The notes under the pieces are model-generated. The model worked only from the letters and a program-made list of their open reading frames with translations. It was not told where the DNA came from and made no database searches. Of a DNA stretch of 5,029 nucleotides, positions 2,942 to 5,029 are shown piece by piece. The DNA comes from Candidatus Omnitrophota bacterium (GTDB lineage Bacteria > Omnitrophota > Gorgyraeia > Zapsychrales > Fredricksoniimonadaceae), in contig JAHFGE010000112.1 of NCBI GenBank assembly GCA_023247575.1, positions 1 through 5,029 on the forward strand. Direction: 5' to 3'. A program made the translations under genes and the position numbers. How positions within the stretch are numbered: the stretch's first letter is position 1; every line of letters starts with the position of its first letter.

Positions 2942-5029
2942 CTATGAACATTGATTTGATGACTATGTACATGGTTTACAGTGTAATATTTCTGGCTTTT
3001 TTTCTCATCCTTCTTAACAATCGCAGGCAAACTAGACGTTGATGCCCCACCAACCTCCGCCTGCATCGGCTTCTGACGGGCGAAGAATTTGCGGATGCCA
3101 GGGGCGACGGCCAAGAGACCCACGGCAACAGCGACGATCAACGCGCCCAGCGCAATCCATGGATAATTTTCTGTTAACCATGCACACAGCTTTTGTTCCC
3201 GAGCAGTGTTGTCTTCATCAGTAAGATTAAATTCATCCCCATGGGTTGTAAGGGCGCGGATTTCATGGCCAAAGCTTAAGGCTGTCTCAAGGAGGGTATT
3301 AAAGGAAGGATAATAGGTGCTGACTAAGATATATTCTTTGCCTTCATGGATAACACTCGTAGCTAAAAGGCCTCTTAACGGCGCACCTTTGAGCAATCCG
3401 GCATCCGCCATCCAGCGCAGTTTCGCTGCTGCCTGGCTGTCGCCTATGCCTTCCAGGGCACGGGCCGCCAAATCCACCTGTTCAGCGGGAATATCGGTCA
3501 GCTGATTCCAATCCAAATGCTCCAGCGCCTTCTGACGCAACTGCTCGGGTGTGAGGCCGCGCCATTCTATAGGTATAAGTTCTTTAGGCAGGGAACGCGC
3601 GGGGTCTTTCTTGGGTCCTTCATCCGGGAATAACTCCGGACACTTTGCCAGCACACTGACCATGCCCACTTTTTTACTGTGCGTCGGATCAAACGCTTCG
3701 TAGCGTTCATAATTCCATAACCCTCTGCTTTGAATATTCACTATCCCTTTATGTTTGCCCGTCATTTGATGGAAATATTCCGTCTGCCCGGTTGACATCC
3801 CGCGATCTGAATGAACGTCATAAACCTTGATCCTCTGCTGCTGTTGATCGACATCAATCAGAATAGGCATGGTAAAATCCATCCTGTTGCCGTGGGTAAA
3901 GGCGTTTTTCAGCGCCTCTTTAATATCTCGCGCCAAATCAGTGTCAGCGCTCCCCGGCTGAGAAAACAATGACGAAAGACTCATAGAGAATAACCCGAAG
4001 GAAAGCATCAACGCGTCATAACTGGTCGGGTAGCCTGCAAATCGACTTATATCCAGGTTGAAGGCTTTGCCGGCATGAATACCATCGACAAAATCACGCC
4101 AGCCCTGCGGCTCCCCACTGAACTTCAGGAAATCAATTTCCATCAGTGTACGGCCGCGGGCCTGTATCCGAACAGATTCCTTCAGGGATGCAAGGCGCCT
4201 GGGCATGTCAGGTTCAAATCCAACCGCAGCCGCAAGTCCCCGACGATAAAGAAGATCTGTAATAATATCCACACGGCTGAAATCTTGATTGACTACCAGC
4301 CCCCTGTCAGGATGGAGTAAGGAAATTAAATTAAGCTCATCGATCTTACGGCGCAATTCACGTGCGCTCATGTAATCGGCGCTCCAGGGCAATTCAACCA
4401 GAAGGGTGTCAGGAATGGAGACTTCGGCAACCGCGCGCGTCAACAGTTTTCTCCAATGACTAAGCATATGGCCCCTGGCTGTGGCCGGCGTCTCAACGGA
4501 GGATTCCTGTGCGGATTTCTTGATCGGAACAAAGACGTCGTCAGCCTCATAGCCCATCTCAATGCCGTAGCGTTTCTTATTGCCGCTGGAACGTTCGAAT
4601 TTATAAATGGGAATTTCCTCTCCCGTATCGTCTGTGTCTGTTTTGTAAGCAACGGAAAATTCTATCGGCACCGAGCCGGAGAGACTGCGCAGGGTAATTA
4701 ACCGTATGCTCGGGTCGCCGTAAATACCGGCGTTGATGACATCCGTGGCGTCGGCGTAATCCACGGATTCCTTACGCCCGTTGACGATAATGACATTACC
4801 CAGTCGATCCGTGTAGGTACGACGGGTGCTATCCCAAAGCGTCTTTTTAACCATTGCCAGCGAAATATGGGCCCGCCCCTCTTGTTCCATCTTCACATCG
4901 CGGCTTAAGACGTGTTCCCCAACAAAATATTCATCCGCAATCGGTGTCAGGAGATTGTCGACAGTCATATACTGGACAACCTCCACACCGATACCTTCAA
5001 GCCACGCTACCACAGGAGTCTCTACAAAA
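2872..5029 (-). CDS. C-terminal part of a large protein with GHKL/HATPase-like domain and membrane anchor (5' partial)
   Basis: The minus-strand frame is open from the right edge to a stop at 2872-2874 (718 residues). Numbering from the first visible residue, 1-340 were not recognised. Residues about 355-455 resemble an HATPase_c domain of the RsbW/anti-sigma type: N-box EALKNAFTHGN (371-381), a beta strand PILIDVD, then IKVYDVHSDRG (400-410) in place of the usual DxGxG, and GKHKGIVNIQSRG where the glycine-rich lid would be. The DxGxG change may weaken nucleotide binding. KDPARSLP (474-481) is a linker also found in the left-hand gene. A helical region and IHEGKEYILVS follow, then a membrane anchor ALGALIVAVAVGLLAVAPGI (626-645) with basic RKFFARQ. 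The tail beyond ~3045 overlaps both small plus-strand genes and looks non-coding, so the original C terminus has probably been lost or replaced. Confidence 0.85.
2944..3042 (+). CDS. Single-span membrane peptide of 32 residues
   Basis: MNIDLMTMYMVYSVIFLAFF continues into a hydrophobic run ending about residue 24 and a strongly basic tail, NNRRQTRR. The basic end predicts the C terminus inside the cell. AAAGGA (2931-2935) lies 8 nt before the ATG, and the gene starts two bases after the stop of the 72-residue membrane protein, so both belong to one transcript. A short hydrophobic helix with a cationic tail is seen in small regulatory membrane peptides and in type I toxins. Nothing here decides between these. 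It may act as a partner subunit of the 72-residue protein. It ends 33 bp before the second 61-bp repeat. Confidence 0.6.
   Translation: MNIDLMTMYMVYSVIFLAFFLILLNNRRQTRR
3075..3135 (-). repeat. 61-bp direct repeat, copy 2 (membrane-anchor coding)
   Basis: This is the second copy of the block described at 2442-2502, starting 633 bp away (exactly 211 codons). Here it forms the membrane anchor near the C terminus of the right-hand large protein and is followed by QKPMQAEVGG. In copy 1 a similar PMQA peptide (NAQPMQAVRA) instead stands in front of the anchor. Confidence 0.9.
3592..3609 (-). repeat. Linker repeat, copy 2 (KDPARS)
   Basis: This copy encodes KDPARS immediately after the HATPase-like domain of the right-hand gene. 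It matches 17 of 18 bases of the copy at 1945-1962, more than the surrounding unrelated sequence would predict. Confidence 0.6.
3640..3970 (-). other. GHKL/HATPase_c-like domain (anti-sigma RsbW type)
   Basis: The E-A-L-K-N-A-x-x-H-G-N box is the clearest sign: in RsbW-like serine kinases and anti-sigma factors the Asn of this box coordinates Mg-ATP and the Glu acts in catalysis. Strand spacing and a later glycine-containing loop agree. The second nucleotide motif is atypical (DVHSDRG). The domain would bind ATP and might phosphorylate or sequester a partner, but no sigma factor or anti-sigma antagonist gene is visible nearby. Whether it lies inside or outside the membrane is not clear: the basic RKFFAR after the anchor suggests that the tail is cytoplasmic and the domain external, unless another segment lies upstream. 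Confidence 0.6.

Noticed and set aside
2442..3135. Composite transposon bounded by the 61-bp repeats
   Set aside because: There is no transposase, no terminal inverted repeats and no target duplication. The repeats are themselves in-frame coding sequence for a membrane anchor.
4075..4701. Short plus-strand frames (4075-4320, 4456-4701) and a minus frame at 4440-4652
   Set aside because: All overlap the continuous frame that carries the HATPase-like protein, and none has a family motif or a start signal.

Overview
The window is dominated by two large minus-strand coding regions, both running off the window, with a small AT-richer plus-strand cassette between them. The organism cannot be named with confidence. 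Very long, multidomain, membrane-anchored proteins that carry enzyme domains in unusual fusions, at intermediate GC, recall uncultivated Omnitrophota (OP3). That assignment is an inference from architecture, not a marker-gene result.

Right part (about 2872-5029, minus strand): the C-terminal ~718 residues of a large protein of unknown overall function. It contains a recognisable GHKL/HATPase_c-type fold of the anti-sigma/RsbW kind (N-box EALKNAFTHGN), then a KDPARSLP linker, a helical region and a membrane anchor near its end. Left part (1-2121, possibly to 2673, minus strand): a protein with a signal/anchor-like N terminus, a KDPTRSIP linker, about 500 residues of unassigned sequence and then the N-terminal part of a phosphomannomutase/phosphoglucomutase domain (FRSYDIRGI, DVRGSG, TASHNP), cut by the left window edge.

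Middle part (about 2060-3042, plus strand): a DUF433 antitoxin-family gene with a near-consensus sigma70 promoter and ribosome binding site but no recognisable toxin partner, and a two-gene unit of small membrane proteins (72 and 32 residues) with its own promoter and a striking 19-bp dyad between the -35 and -10 boxes. Between them lies a minus-strand fragment (2442-2673) that encodes a signal peptide and a membrane segment.

The main structural observation concerns a 61-bp near-perfect direct repeat (2442-2502 and 3075-3135, 59/61 identical). It encodes the same membrane-anchor peptide in the same minus-strand reading frame. The copies are exactly 633 bp (211 codons) apart, and all four stop codons that interrupt this frame anywhere in the window lie between them. 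Recombination between the copies would therefore delete the small membrane-gene pair and join the two large minus-strand reading frames into one uninterrupted frame. Whether this happens, or whether the layout is only the scar of an insertion into a giant gene, cannot be decided from the window. No rRNA, tRNA, CRISPR array or transposase was seen.
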